DNA from: Zingiber officinale
Lineage: Eukaryota; Streptophyta; Magnoliopsida; Zingiberales; Zingiberaceae
Length of the DNA stretch: 64,000 bases
NCBI RefSeq assembly: GCF_018446385.1
Contig: NC_055987.1
Span: 5,046,705-5,110,704, forward strand
Direction: 5' to 3'
Shown here: positions 11,982-22,907 of the stretch, piece by piece
Position numbering within the stretch: the stretch's first letter is position 1
How the letters are laid out: each line of letters begins with the position of its first letter
Translations under genes and position numbers: made by a program
The notes under the pieces: model-generated
Seen by the model: only the letters and a program-made list of their open reading frames with translations
The model's database searches: none
Told to the model about the DNA's origin: nothing

Positions 11982-13747
11982 ATGGACGAAGCTGGATGAC
12001 CGCATACGGTGGCGCTCTCCACGGAGGAACTCGACGCTCTGATCGAGTCGAGGGAAGCTAAGCTTGTGGAACAAAAACAGAAGGCACAAGCCGAGCGAAT
12101 TGAGCAGCAAGCGACATCAGTATCAGGGGGCTGAGCGGAAGCACCTCAGGCCACGGTTCCGTTTCACCGGGCCCTATTCCGCACGCCTCCAGAAGCAGCA
12201 GCAGTTAATCGTGATCGAGGATCTTCATCGGACGAAGTGCCAATACGAGACAATAGAAAAGGCAAGGCCCCCCGAGCGGACGCTTCTCCCGAGCGGATCA
12301 ACCGTCAGTTTTCGGAAGTCATCTTGCGGGACCCTCTGCCGAAGCACTATGTGCCTCGGCGATCGGTGAATACAATGGAACCACCGACCCGGACGATCAT
12401 TTGGGTAAGTTCGATAACACGGCTACCCTCCATCAATACACAGATGGAGTGAAGTGTCGAGTTTTTTTAACCACCATCTCGGGATCGGCTCAACGGTGGT
12501 TTCGGAGGTTGCCAGACGGATCCATCACAAGTTTTAAAGACTTCCGCACGACCTTCCTTCACCACTTTGCAAGCAGTCGGCGTTATCAGAAGACTAGTGT
12601 CAGTCTGTTTGCCATCAAACAAGAAGCCCACGAATCGCTCCGAGCCTATATCCAGTGGTTCAACAGGGTGGCCATGGATATTCCTACGGCCACCTCGGAA
12701 ACCATGATGAATGCCTTCACACAAGGCCTCGTGGATGGGGACTTCTTTCGATCGCTCATTCGGAAGCCGCCCCGAGACTACGACCATATGCTACACCGGG
12801 CCAACGAATACATCAATGTAGAGGAAGCCCAAGTGGCCCGAAGAAAGGAAATTCCAACCGAGCGGGCTACTCCTGCCGAGCGGAAGCCTCACACCGCTCA
12901 TCATCCGCCCAGTGGACCGAGGGCCGAAGCAATCCGCTCCCCCCATACTAGGTCACATGTGCAAGAGGTAGCTGCCGAGCGGCCCAAGCCAAAGAAGAAG
13001 TGGACCCCAATGTTCTGCTCATTCCATCGGACGAACACGCATAACACCAGAGATTGCCGGAGTCTTCCTCTAATCGCCCACCCCGTTCCCCGGGGTGGCG
13101 ACCGTCGATCGCCATCATCCGATAGGCGACAAAGACTTTGTGAAGCCGAGCGGACGATACCTGACAGGTGGCAAAGACAGACTCCCGAGCGGCATCATAC
13201 TCCGAGGCGTGAAAACAATCCCCGGATGTCTAGAGAGCGGCCTAGACCGACCGCTCGGGAAGAAGAAAATAGAAACAACACTTCTCGAGGCGAAATCAAC
13301 ATTATAGCTGGTAGGCCGACCGGAGGAGACTCTAACCGAGCAAGGAAGGCTAGCGTCAGGCAGCTCCAGATCCATGCGGTCGGCTGCAGCCAAGAAAGGG
13401 CGAGCGGACCCGAAATCAGCTTCGGACCCCGAGATTTGGAGGGAGTCGAAGTGCCACATGACGACGCTCTCCTCATCAAAGCGGTAACCGAGCTGCTGCC
13501 CATGACAACCCCCCTCTATGGGTTTACGGGCGACGAAGTTCTGCCGGTCGGACAGATCCGGTTGGCCATTTTGCTGGGAGAGGAGCCGTTTAGAAGGACG
13601 CAGACTGCAAACTTCGTCGTGGTGGACTCTCCGTCGGCATACAACGTTATATTGGGACGACTGGCTCTCAGTGAATTCCGAGCGGTCTTTTCCACTTTCC
13701 ACCAAAAGATCAAGTTCCCAATCGAAGACAAAGTGGGAGAAGTATGA
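11982..13747 (+). pseudogene. gag-pro: Broken gag-protease region of the Tat element
   Basis: The frame opens at an ATG at 11982, 25 nt past the primer-binding site. It is broken by TGA at 11997-11999 and 12132-12134 (both fit CGA-to-TGA), by a one-base loss near 12355, and by TGA at 13745-13747. The longest open piece is 12401-13747 (448 codons). It holds a retrotransposon gag core (AQRWFRRLPDGSITSF, then FAIKQEAHESLRAYIQWF) and a Tat-style Cys/His motif (CSFHRTNTHNTRDC, about 13018-13060). The protease region follows, with its C-terminal part intact (PSAYNVILGR). The segment that should carry the catalytic D-T/S-G motif is absent: the text jumps from VPHDDALLIKA to VTELLPMTTPLYGF. Gag would form the particle and protease would mature it; this copy can do neither fully. 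Confidence 0.92.
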
Positions 13748-16700
13748 GGAGATCAACTGGCAGCTCGGCGATGCTACGTCGAGATGGTACGAGCAGAAGC
13801 CAATTCTGCTCGGAAGGTGCCCCGGATTGAGGTAAACGCCATAACTGAAAAACCTCCATCTTTGGTGTATGAAGAAAAAGAGGAAGTGCAGATTCACCCG
13901 ACCCGACCGGAGGCTACCACGTTCGTTGCGGCCGATCTGGAGGCGAGCCAGAAAGAGGAAGTGATCAAATGCCTCCAGAGAAACTGTGATGTCTTCGTCT
14001 GGTCGACGCACGAGCTGCCCGGAATTTCGCCGAGCATAGCACAGCACGAGCTACATGTCCGACCGGACGCTCGGCCGGTAAAGCAGAGAAAAAGGGATTT
14101 CAACGCTGAACAGAATGCCATCATCCGAGCGGAGGTTGAGAAGCTCCTGGAGGCCGGTCATATACACGAGGTTCAGTTCCCGAGCTGGCTGGCGAACGTA
14201 GTATTAGTCTCCAAGCCGGGCAACAAGTGGAGAGTGTGCATAGATTTTCGGGATCTCAACAAAGCTTGCCCGAAGGATTTTTATCCTCTGTCTCGGATCG
14301 ATCAACTGGTGACTCCACAGCTGGATGCGAGTTGATATGTATGCTCAACGCTTATCAAGGCTATCATCAAGTGCCGCTCGCCCGAGAAGATCAGGAGAAA
14401 GTTAGCTTCGTTACAGCCGACGGTACTTACTGCTACAATGTGATGCCGTTCGGACTGAAGAACGCTGGAGCAACTTACCAGCACTTGATGAACAAAGTGT
14501 TCAAGGAGCAGATCGGACGCAATTTGAAAGTATACGTGGACGATATTCTCATCAAATCCGTCCGATCGATAGATCTCTTTAAAGACATGGAGGAGACTTT
14601 CCGAACGCTGAGGAGGTATGGAGTTAAGCTCAACCCTCAGAAATATCTGTTCGGAGCAAAGGGCGGGCGTTTCTTGGGTTACATAGTGACCGAGCGGGGC
14701 ATCGAGGCAAATCCCAGCAAAGTGAAAGCACTACAAGATATGCCGCCCCCAAGAAATCTGAGGGAAGTGCAGCGCTTGACCGGTCGGATAACTGCTTTGT
14801 CCAGATTCATCTCCAAGACTGCCGACCGGAGCCTACCTTTTTTCAAAATCTTGCGCAAAGCCACTAAGTTTCACTGGGACGAAGAATGCAATCGGACGTT
14901 CGAAGATCTGAAAACATACTTGAACTCTCTGCCTGTGCTAGCCAAGCCAGCTATGGGTGAGCCACTTTGTATCTATTTATCTTCAACTGAGCAAGCAGTC
15001 GGCTCGGCACTAGTAAGGGCGGGTGGAGAAAAACCTGTATATTTTCTAAGCCATATTTTAAAAGATGTTGAATCTCACTACACTGGACTCGAGAAGCTGG
15101 CTTTTGCTTTGGTCCTCGCCGCTCGACGCCTCCGTCCCTATTTCTTGGCACATACTATCATCGTCCGGACGAATAGTCCATTGGGAAGAGTGATGTTGAA
15201 TCCAGAAGCGTCCGGACGGCTCATCAAATGGACCACGGAGTTGAGCGAACTCAACATTCAATATCAACCCCGCTCGGCGATAAAGGCGCAGTCCTTGGCA
15301 GATTTTATCACCGAAATGCAAAGGCCAGAGCCCGAAGCTATGTGGAAATTATTTGTGGACGGATCGTCCACTCGGCTCGGGAGCGGAATTGGCGTGTTAT
15401 TACTTTCTCCTCAAGAAGAAAAGATGCACTTATCCGTCCGGCTGGATTATAGAGCTACAAATAACGAAGCGGAGTATGAAGCCCTTATAGCAGGCTTGCA
15501 GGCCGCCCGACATGTGGGGGCCGGTCGGGTGACGCTGCATTCAGATTCACAGCTTGCCGCGCAGCAGCTCTCAAGTACTTTTGAAATTAACAACGCTCGG
15601 CTCAAACTCTATGCGGAAGCCTTCGAAAAGCTCAAGGCCAATTTCAGAAAGGTCATTATCCAGAAGATACCCCGAGCGAAAAACCAGGCGGCAGATGAGT
15701 TGGCCAAACTAGCAAGTTCAATAACGTCGGTCGTCATCCAACAGCCAATTGAACAAGTATCTTTGGTGGCACATGTCGACCGGATGGAGGGCCTCGCGTT
15801 TCCGAGCGACTGGAGGACAACCATCATAGAGTTTCTGCGCTTGGGCGCGACACCGTCCGATCGGGATGCTGCCCAACTATTAAGAAGGAGAGCCGGTCGG
15901 TTTACACTCATTGGAGACCAACTCTACAAGAAGGCTTTCTCTCGCCCGCTGTTGAAATGCGTGAGCTCGGAAGACGCGGCATACATCCTCCAAGAAGTGC
16001 ACCAAGGATCGTGCGGAGGGCATCCGGGCGGACGATCGCTGGCTAAGAAGATCCTGCTGGCCGGATACTTTTGGCCAACCCTGCAAACGGATGCCGCTCG
16101 GACCTTCGCGACGTGCCTTTCTTGCCAGAAGTACCATAACTTCTCCCACCGACCGGCGGAGGAAATGAATGCAGCTATCGTGTCCTGTCCGTTTGACCAA
16201 TGGGGAATGAATATTGTAGGCCCGTTTCCTATGGCGACCGGGCAGCGGAAATTTCTACTAGTGGCAGTCGATTATTTTTCCAAATGGGTGGAGGCCGAGC
16301 CGTTAGCCAAGATCACCGAGCAAATGGTCAAGAAGTTTATCTGGCAACATATCATCTGCCGGTTCGGCATCCCCCGTCGACTTGTTTCCGACAACGGGCG
16401 GCAATTCGCGGGAAAGTTGCTCGAAGATTGGTGCAAAAGCTATGACATCGAGCAACACTTCATGTCCGTGGCATATCCCCAAAGCAATGGTCAAGCCGAA
16501 GTAGCCAACCGGGAAATTCTTCGCATTCTGCGCGCTCGGCTCGACCATTTGGGAGGAAGCTGGGTGGATGAAGTGCCGGGCGTCCTATGGGCCATCCGAA
16601 CGACCCCGAAGGAGGGAACGGGCGTGACGCCATTCCACTTAGTCTCTGGGGGTGAAGCAGTGATTCCAGTTGAAGTGGGTGTCGAGTCCGCCCGGATCCA

Positions 16701-17037
16701 GAACTATGATAATGACAACGCCGAGCGGAAGAACATGGAGCTGAATTTGGTCGACGAGGAGCGAGCCAAGGCGTCCGTCTGGCTGATGGCGTACAGGCAA
16801 AGAATGAAGCAGAACTATAACTGACACGTGATCCCTAGAGCATTCCAAGTCGGCGATCTCGTCTGGAAAAAAGTAAAGCCGGTCGGTGACGTCGGTAAGC
16901 TGGAGGCTCCTTGGGCGGGCCCCTTCAAAGTCATTGAAAAGCTCCGCTCGGGTGCTTATTATTTGGAGGATGAAGACGGTCGGCGGCTAGATCGACCATG
17001 GAGCGCGAATCATCTCCAGCCGTATCGAGCTGGGTGA
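13748..17037 (+). pseudogene. pol: Broken pol (RT, RNase H, archaeal-type RNase H, integrase) of the Tat element
   Basis: It continues in frame from gag-pro. A one-base loss near 14308-14312 shifts the frame within RT; downstream the frame is open to TGA at 16822-16824 (fits CGA-to-TGA), then resumes in the same frame to 17037. Domains in order: RT with YVDDILIK (about 14530-14555); a gypsy-type RNase H with few acidic residues (about 14930-15320); a second RNase H with LFVDGSS, NNEAEYEAL and HSDSQLA motifs (about 15345-15720); integrase with a zinc-binding H-H-C-C segment (CLSCQKYH near 16115-16140), then the core and an E in the NGQAEVANREIL stretch. The first core aspartate is replaced by Asn (WGMNIVGPF, about 16200-16225), while the second (VSDNGRQF) is present. 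The C-terminal DNA-binding part (FQVGDLVWKK) lies at 16840-17030. Confidence 0.93.
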
Positions 17038-17159
17038 GAGGTGCGCTGATGTAATTTTATATATGTTTTGGTCGCCTATGTCCTTGTAATGCAGGAAACA
17101 GAAATAATTAAAGGATGGCAAATAGCTTCGCCGAACGGCAGTGTCAAAATTAGCCTTAA

Positions 17160-18480
17160 TGGCCGTCGAGCTATGACATTAAAAATCGAGAGACGAGCCA
17201 GCGTCTATAAATCATCCGAGCGAAAGGCCGTCGAGCTCCGACGTTAAAAATCGAGAAACGAGCCGGCGTCTATAAATCATCCGAGCGGAAGACCGTCGAG
17301 CTTCGACGTTAAAAATCGAGAGACGAGCCGGCGTCTATAAATCATCCGAGCGGAAGACCGTCGAGCTCCGACGTTAAAAATCGAGAGACGAGCCGACGTC
17401 TATAAATCATCTGAGCGGAAGACCGTCGAGCTCCGACGTTAAAAATCGAGAGACGAGCCGGCGTCTATAAATCATCCGACGTAAAAGCCGAGCCCGACGT
17501 TAAAAATCGAGAGACGAGCTCGTGTCTATAAATCATCCGAGCGGAAGACCGCCAAGCTCCGACGTTAAAAATCGAGACGAGCCGACGCCTATAAATCATC
17601 CGAGCGGAAGACCGTCGAACTCCGACGTTAAAATCGAGAGAGGCGCCTATAAATCATCCGAGAGGAAGACCGCCGAGCTCCGACGTTAAAAATCGAGAGA
17701 CGAGCCGGCTTTATAAATCATCCGAGAGGAAGACCGCCGAGCTCCAACGTTAAAATCGAGACGAGCCGGTGTCTATAAATCATCCGAGCGGAAGACCGCC
17801 GAGTTCCAACATTAAAATCGAGAGACGAGCCGACGCTTATAAATCATCCGAGCGGAAGACCGCCGAGCTCCGACGTTAAAATCGAGAGAGCGCCTATAAA
17901 TCATCCGAGCGAAGACCGAAGTCTCGACGTTAAAATCGAGACGAGCCGCCTATAAATCATTCGAGCGGAAGACCGTCGAGCTCCGACGTTAAAAATCGAG
18001 AGACGAGCCGGCGTCTATAAATCATCCGAGCGGAAGACCATCGAGCTCCGACGTTAAAAATCGAGAGACGAGCCGGCATCTATAAATCATCCGAGCGGAA
18101 GGCCGTCGAGCTCCGACGTTAAAAATCGAGAGACAAGCCGGCGTCTATAAATCATCCGAGCGGAAGATCGTCGAGCTTCGATGTTAAAAATCGAGAGACG
18201 AGCCGGCGTCTATAAATCATCCGAGCGGAAGACCGTCGAGCTCCGACGTTAAAAATCGAGAGACGAGCCGGCGCCTATAAATCATCCGAGCGCAAGACCG
18301 TCGAGCTCCGACGTTAAAAATCGAGAGACGAGCCAGCGTTTATAAAATCATCCGAGCGGAAGACCGTCGAGCTTCGACTTTAAAAATCGAGAGACGAGCC
18401 GACGTCTATAAACCCTCCGGTCGGAAGACCGTCGAGCTCCGACGTTAAAAGATGAGCGATGAACCGGCGTTTATAAAGCC
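17160..18480 (+). repeat. 65 bp tandem array (about 20 copies) behind pol
   Basis: The monomer can be cut as cgttaaaaatcgagagacga then gccggcgtctataaatcatc then cgagcggaagaccgtcgagc then tccga, 65 bp. About 20 copies lie head to tail. Those at 17160-17470 and 17950-18440 are the most regular; the centre (about 17480-17950) has shortened units. Each monomer contains a tataaat motif. Tat-lineage elements are known to carry such arrays between pol and the 3' LTR. Confidence 0.95.
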
Positions 18481-18770
18481 TCCGGATGGATAGCTGTTCG
18501 CATGGTACGACCCGGTTGTAAGCGCCAACCCATAACCAGTCCTACTATTAAGGCAAGAATAAGGCCATCGTACGGCCGAGCGGCTCCCTTATAAAGAATA
18601 CTTAGCGTAAAAAAAAAATTAGGACTGAAACAAAGGCTAAGGATGAATATTGGTCCAGCAAGCAAGCACAAATAGAGTTCATTCACGCCGAACGGCGGCC
18701 AGGCAAAAGTAGTAATAACGAGGGTGTTCGTGCCGAACGACGGGCGTACAAAAAACGGTTCAAATACTCC
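18481..18770. other. Spacer between the 65 bp array and the antisense gene
   Basis: About 290 bp with scattered gccgagcgg/gccgaacgg motifs and an A-run at 18610. It should contain the 3'UTR and end of the antisense gene's transcript. No separate gene is seen. Confidence 0.4.
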
Positions 18771-20960
18771 TCATTCATCGAAATTAAAAAGGGCGTCAAG
18801 GATAGAGCCCATCATGACAGCCAGATCTTCTGGGGGGATGGACAGCTCGGCTGGTAGGTGGCCCTTAGTCTTGAAATAATCAACCGCCACCTTGATAGCC
18901 TCTTCAAAAGTTAGAGACAGCTTGTCGCTGAACTTCTCACCAAATTTGTCCAAGCAGACGAAAGCTTTTCGCACTTCAGCTGACCGGCCGAGCTCCCCAT
19001 CTTGATATTCTTTGAGCGTGGCTCGGGAAGCATCAAGGGCAGCCTGGAGATCTTTCAAATCCCCTTCAGATTTGGCTTGTTCATCCGAGCGGCTCTCCCG
19101 TTCGGTGGTCAGTAGGCCGTCCAAGTCCTTCACGCGTTGTTCCAGCCCCCGGTTTTCCACCTTCATCAAGTCCATATCGTCGATGGCCTTGAGCTTTCGG
19201 CTAGTCGCGAGCTTTATTTCCTTATCGCGCTGCTTGACCAGAGCCTCGAGCCGAGCCACTTCACTCGCCAAGTCAGAAGATCTATTCCGTTCGGCTTCCA
19301 AGAGCTTCTTGGCTTTCTCCAAAGCAGTCGTGGACTGTCTGCTTTCCCCCGAGGTTTTGAGCTTTTTCAGCTCATCCTCCAGCTCGGCTAGGCGGTTGCC
19401 GATGGCGATCTGCTCCACCCAGTTCTGTGAACGGATGTGATCAAGTTAAAAGCTAAACCAAATTAACCAACAAGACAAAGGATATACCCCAGTCGCCTGC
19501 TGCAAATTGCTGTCGCCTAGTTGGCTGGGGGTCATAAGCGCGATGCAGAGCCGGGAGTCCTCCCAGGCTTTGGCGAGGGGACCTGTGAGAGTGATTTGCT
19601 GTTCGGGAACCATTGGTCGATCAGCAGCCAATAAATATTCCTCCGACAGAAATCGCAGAACAGTTTTTATCACCCGCGGGCCGCTCGGATCATCTTGAGG
19701 CGCAGCTGCTTTGCCAGACGGCTCGCCAGTTGTAGAAGGACGGTCGCCCAATCGTCTAAGGCGACGCAGGGTCCGAGGAGGACTGGTAGGCGGCACCTCG
19801 GAGGCAGCCCGGGGAGAGCCGAGCGGCGTGGGGGTGCTCTCGGTGGAAACCGCCCCAGAGATCATGGGAGCATCATCACCCCGCTCGGAACGCTGCTCAT
19901 CGGATGGGGTCGACTGAGAGACTTGCTCTTGCCATCTGCGTTTCCGAGTCGCTAGAGGAGCCTCATCCGCCGAGCAGCCCTCTACCTCGGCTTGAGCCGA
20001 GGATGCAATATCGCCCCCAGCCTCGTCTAGAGAGACAGAAGCGGTTAGGGCTTCGGGGACAATCTGAGTCCCCTCACCCCCTCTAGTTGCCGAGCCAGCC
20101 AGGACCAACCCCCGTTCGGCGACCTCCTTATTCTTCGCCGCCTCAATCTCAGCAGCTCTCAACTTAAGCCGCTCGGTAGCCTTGGCACGCCACATGATTT
20201 CAGCTGCAGAAACAAAGAATAAATCAGTTAGAACAAAGGAAAGAGGACGATAAGAATGCTTATTCATGCTGCAAGGCAGGTCGGCTTGGACAGGGGACAA
20301 GCCAAATATGTATAGCACTCCCGGAAGGAGCAGCTTATCGATGTTGTAGCGCTGGCCGACCAGCCGGTTGGCCGCATGAAGATAGGCCGGATCGCTCTTA
20401 AACTTGCTGAGCTCCGGTTGTGTTGGCACCGTCGTCTACCATTTGGTGCGGAAAACAGGTAGCTCAGGAAAACGCAAGTAGAAAAAATGTTCCTTACAGT
20501 GCTTGTTGGAGCTTGGCATGTTGTCGAAAAGAACAAAACCTATCCTAGATTGGAAAATGAAAGTGCCCCACTCGGATTTTTTCAGATAGTAGAAGTAGTG
20601 AAAAACTTTGGGGTCCAGTGGAATGTCATTCAGTTTAAAAAGAATTACCACCCCGCTCAGTAGCCTAATGGAGTTCGAAACTAGTTGGCCGAGCGGGATA
20701 CGAAAATAGTTGCATACTTGTAGGATGAACCGGTGCGGAGGAAATCGCAGCCCGGCTAAAAATTGATCCCGGAAAAAGAGAACGGTGCCGGGCGGCGGAC
20801 CATGAGGCCGGTCGGTGGGGGTGGCTAATACTATATGGTGGTCAGCAGGGAGTTCATATGTCCGAGCGAGGCGCAGGGCGTCCTCCTCGTCAAACCGGCT
20901 CTCCATGGTCGTGTACCAAAGACCAGGAGCGCCGGCGGTCGGTTGAGAAGTGCTAGCCAT
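18771..20960 (-). pseudogene. Antisense gene of the Tat element (gypsy-type transposon N-terminal domain, coiled-coil C-terminus)
   Basis: It reads against gag-pol, from ATG at 20960 (MASTSQPTAGAPGLW). Residues from about 25 on (LPADHHIVLATPTDRPHGPP, FPPHRFILQVCNYFRIPLGQ) match what I know as the plant 'putative gypsy type transposon' domain (Pfam Transposase_28). The middle is Ser/Pro/Arg-rich. The last exon is a long predicted coiled coil (LEDELKKLKTSGESR ... VENRGLEQRVKDLDG). A canonical GT-AG intron fits at 19425-19487, joining ...QQATG to NWVEQIAIG in frame. A second is likely at 20204-20263, with acceptor TTTCTGCAG but a mutated AT donor. A TAG at 20436-20438 (fits CAG-to-TAG) interrupts the domain, so this copy is damaged. 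The function of these antisense proteins is not known to me. Confidence 0.8.
19425..19487 (-). other. 63 bp GT-AG intron in the antisense gene
   Basis: Minus-strand donor GG|GTATATCC at 19487 and acceptor TTCACAG|AACTGG ending at 19425. Splicing joins two open exons in phase 0 and removes a stop. It supports expression of the antisense frame as a spliced minus-strand mRNA. Confidence 0.7.
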
Positions 20961-21227
20961 GGTCAAAAGTAAGGAAGAAATGCAAGGCGGAAAGGAAACA
21001 GGAGAGCAAGAGAGGAAATAGGGTGATAATATGGAAAGGACAGCTAAGGAAAAGTGCATGGGAATGATGGAATGAAGGGTGAGGGAGGCTTACTAGCGAA
21101 AGGATGATCGAAGAAAGAGGCTGTGAAGTCACTGAAGAGCCGAAAGATGAAGTCGCCGGAGCAGAAAGAGCAACAAGGCTTCGGAGCGCTAGGGAGCAGA
21201 AGTGCGGCGGAGAGGAGAAATCGAGAG

Positions 21228-21235
21228 CTTTATAG
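21228..21235 (-). promoter_or_regulatory. TATA box for the antisense gene
   Basis: On the minus strand the sequence reads cactataaagctc, a good plant TATA box about 270 nt upstream of the antisense ATG at 20960. Transcription would begin near 21200. It lies outside the LTR, so the antisense gene appears to have its own promoter. Confidence 0.55.
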
Positions 21236-21624
21236 TGTTGGCCCCGAATAGCCTCAGCCGTCAGATTCAGGTCGCAAGAAACGAAGCTGTTATCTAGCCG
21301 TTCATTTCAAACGACGGCTGTCCCATCGGAGGTAACGCCAACGCCGTACGCTGACGACAGCGAGAACGCCACGTGTCAGCAGGACACAGGGCGCATTTAA
21401 TGAACGCCCATTACCGTGCGCAGCGCGCGTGCTTGGTGTTAATGGAAAAGATTCGGCATGAATTCCGAGGGGATACCGAAGGCGTCAGCATGACAACGTC
21501 GAACGGGCATGAAGAAGAAGGTAAGCCGAGCGGATGAACCTTCCCGAGCCTAGCATAGTGGTCGTTACTCAATCAGACCGGCAGTCCAGTCAGTCGGACT
21601 TTGACGCCTCCTTCGACTAGACTT

Positions 21625-21638
21625 GAGGGGGAGGCAAG
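21625..21638 (+). other. Polypurine tract of the Tat element
   Basis: gagggggaggcaag directly abuts the 3' LTR at 21639, the expected position for the plus-strand priming site. The preceding phrase cctccttcgactagacttga is also found next to the LTR at 56180 (minus orientation). Confidence 0.85.
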
Positions 21639-22498
21639 TGATCCGGTGATAAGGCCGGGGGGCCCTCATAAGGGAAAGGTCAACGACACGTGGAGGTCAA
21701 TAGTCAAAGGGGGGGTCAACCCCATGGGCTTGACGAGCGGACGGGACAGGCCAATCATTAGGCAGCGACCCTCATCCGAGAGAACAACCATCTGGCCGTG
21801 GGCCAAGATTTCCAATGAAGGAAATCATATGGCCGAGCGGATAGTCCGCTCGGCCGCGGTGCAAGGCTAGAGTAAAGGATGAGCAGTTTGCCCGCTCGGC
21901 CAGGATGTCAGGCTATGAGAGCCGAGCAGGCGACGACCCTGAACCTTCCCGAACGGGCGACCACCTACGCCAGATCAAAGGCGAATGTTCTGGCTGAGCG
22001 GCTTGATGGTTGATCCGGGAAGAGGAAGTCAAAAAGTGTGGGACAGTGGGGACATCATCTTAGTAACTCCTGTTGCTGACAACATGCATGTTCGAGGACT
22101 AGGCCACACTCAGTATCGTACGACAAAGGATTCTGCTGTCCCATCAAAGAGATGCTCAGATTGTAGTAGTATGGCGTCAGACATGCTCTTTTGACAAGCC
22201 CATGCTGCGGTATGATATAGGACACGTGTGCACCTCGGTTTGTGTGCACCAAGCTCCCGTAGCTCTATAAGAGCCCTTAGACTTCACCGGAGGTATGAGA
22301 TCTCTGATCCTGGAAGCCACCTTCTTGTTTTTCATTTGCCTGACTTGAGCGTCGGAGGGTCGTCGCCGGGAACCCCTTCCCGGCTCGACTTCTTTGCAGG
22401 TTCGCCGGAAGTCAGTGCAAGTGGTCGGAGATCTACGTCAGCAGCCGGAGAACGCCACGTACCTAGCGTCCGTTGATTCAGTGACTCGGACATGATCA
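21639..22498 (+). repeat. 3' LTR of the Tat element
   Basis: 860 bp, tgatccggtg to catgatca. Compared with the 5' LTR it shows about 35 differences, mostly transitions, plus a lost TA in the TATA box. Confidence 0.95.
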
Positions 22499-22907
22499 AT
22501 TTAATGAATTTGACCCTTGGGGTTCCAATATTAATTTGGTCCAACTTAATTAGTCAAGTTTGATTTAGGGACCCATGCTTGAACTTGGTTTTTATTTCGA
22601 TTATTAATTGATAAGTAAGATTTGAAACAAGACTTAGTCTTATATCCTAGTTCGGATCGATTGTATACTGCTCTTTATTTTTCAAGAATCATATCAAGAT
22701 TTTTGGAGCCCAAAGTAAATCCTTCCAATGAATCCTTAGTTCTTTGACTTGAGTTTTTAATGTGAAATTTTCTTCCTCAAATTGTTAGACTTGAGTTGAA
22801 GTTTCACTTTGAACTTGCTCAGTCAAAGAACTTGGGATAATTTCCTTCTTAAGTGTTATTACCTCATTTTGGAGTGACTTGAATCGAACATTCAATTTAG
22901 CTAATTT

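Larger units (their letters stand above)
11076..22498 (+). mobile_element. Full-length Ty3/gypsy retrotransposon, Tat lineage (dual RNase H)
   Basis: An 11.4 kb element bounded by two LTRs that begin TGATCC and end GGATCA/TGATCA. Order on the plus strand: 5' LTR, primer-binding site, gag, protease remnant, RT, RNase H, a second RNase H, integrase, a 65 bp tandem array, an antisense gene, polypurine tract, 3' LTR. The second RNase H and the downstream array and antisense frame place it in the Tat lineage. The two LTRs differ at about 35 of 860 positions by my hand count (about 4%), so insertion is not very recent. The bases outside the LTRs are taggt on the left and attta on the right, so no 5 bp target duplication is seen. 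The right neighbour is copia gag; the left is not. Confidence 0.95.

Noticed and set aside
13115-14047. 310-codon open frame antisense to gag-pro-pol
   Set aside because: It lies opposite recognisable retroelement coding sequence and shows no domain; a codon-bias shadow.
17160-18480. CRISPR-like regular repeats
   Set aside because: Units are contiguous 65 bp tandem repeats without unique spacers, in a eukaryotic retrotransposon.
19012-19440. 142-codon plus-strand Ser-rich frame
   Set aside because: Reverse shadow of the coiled-coil exon of the antisense gene.
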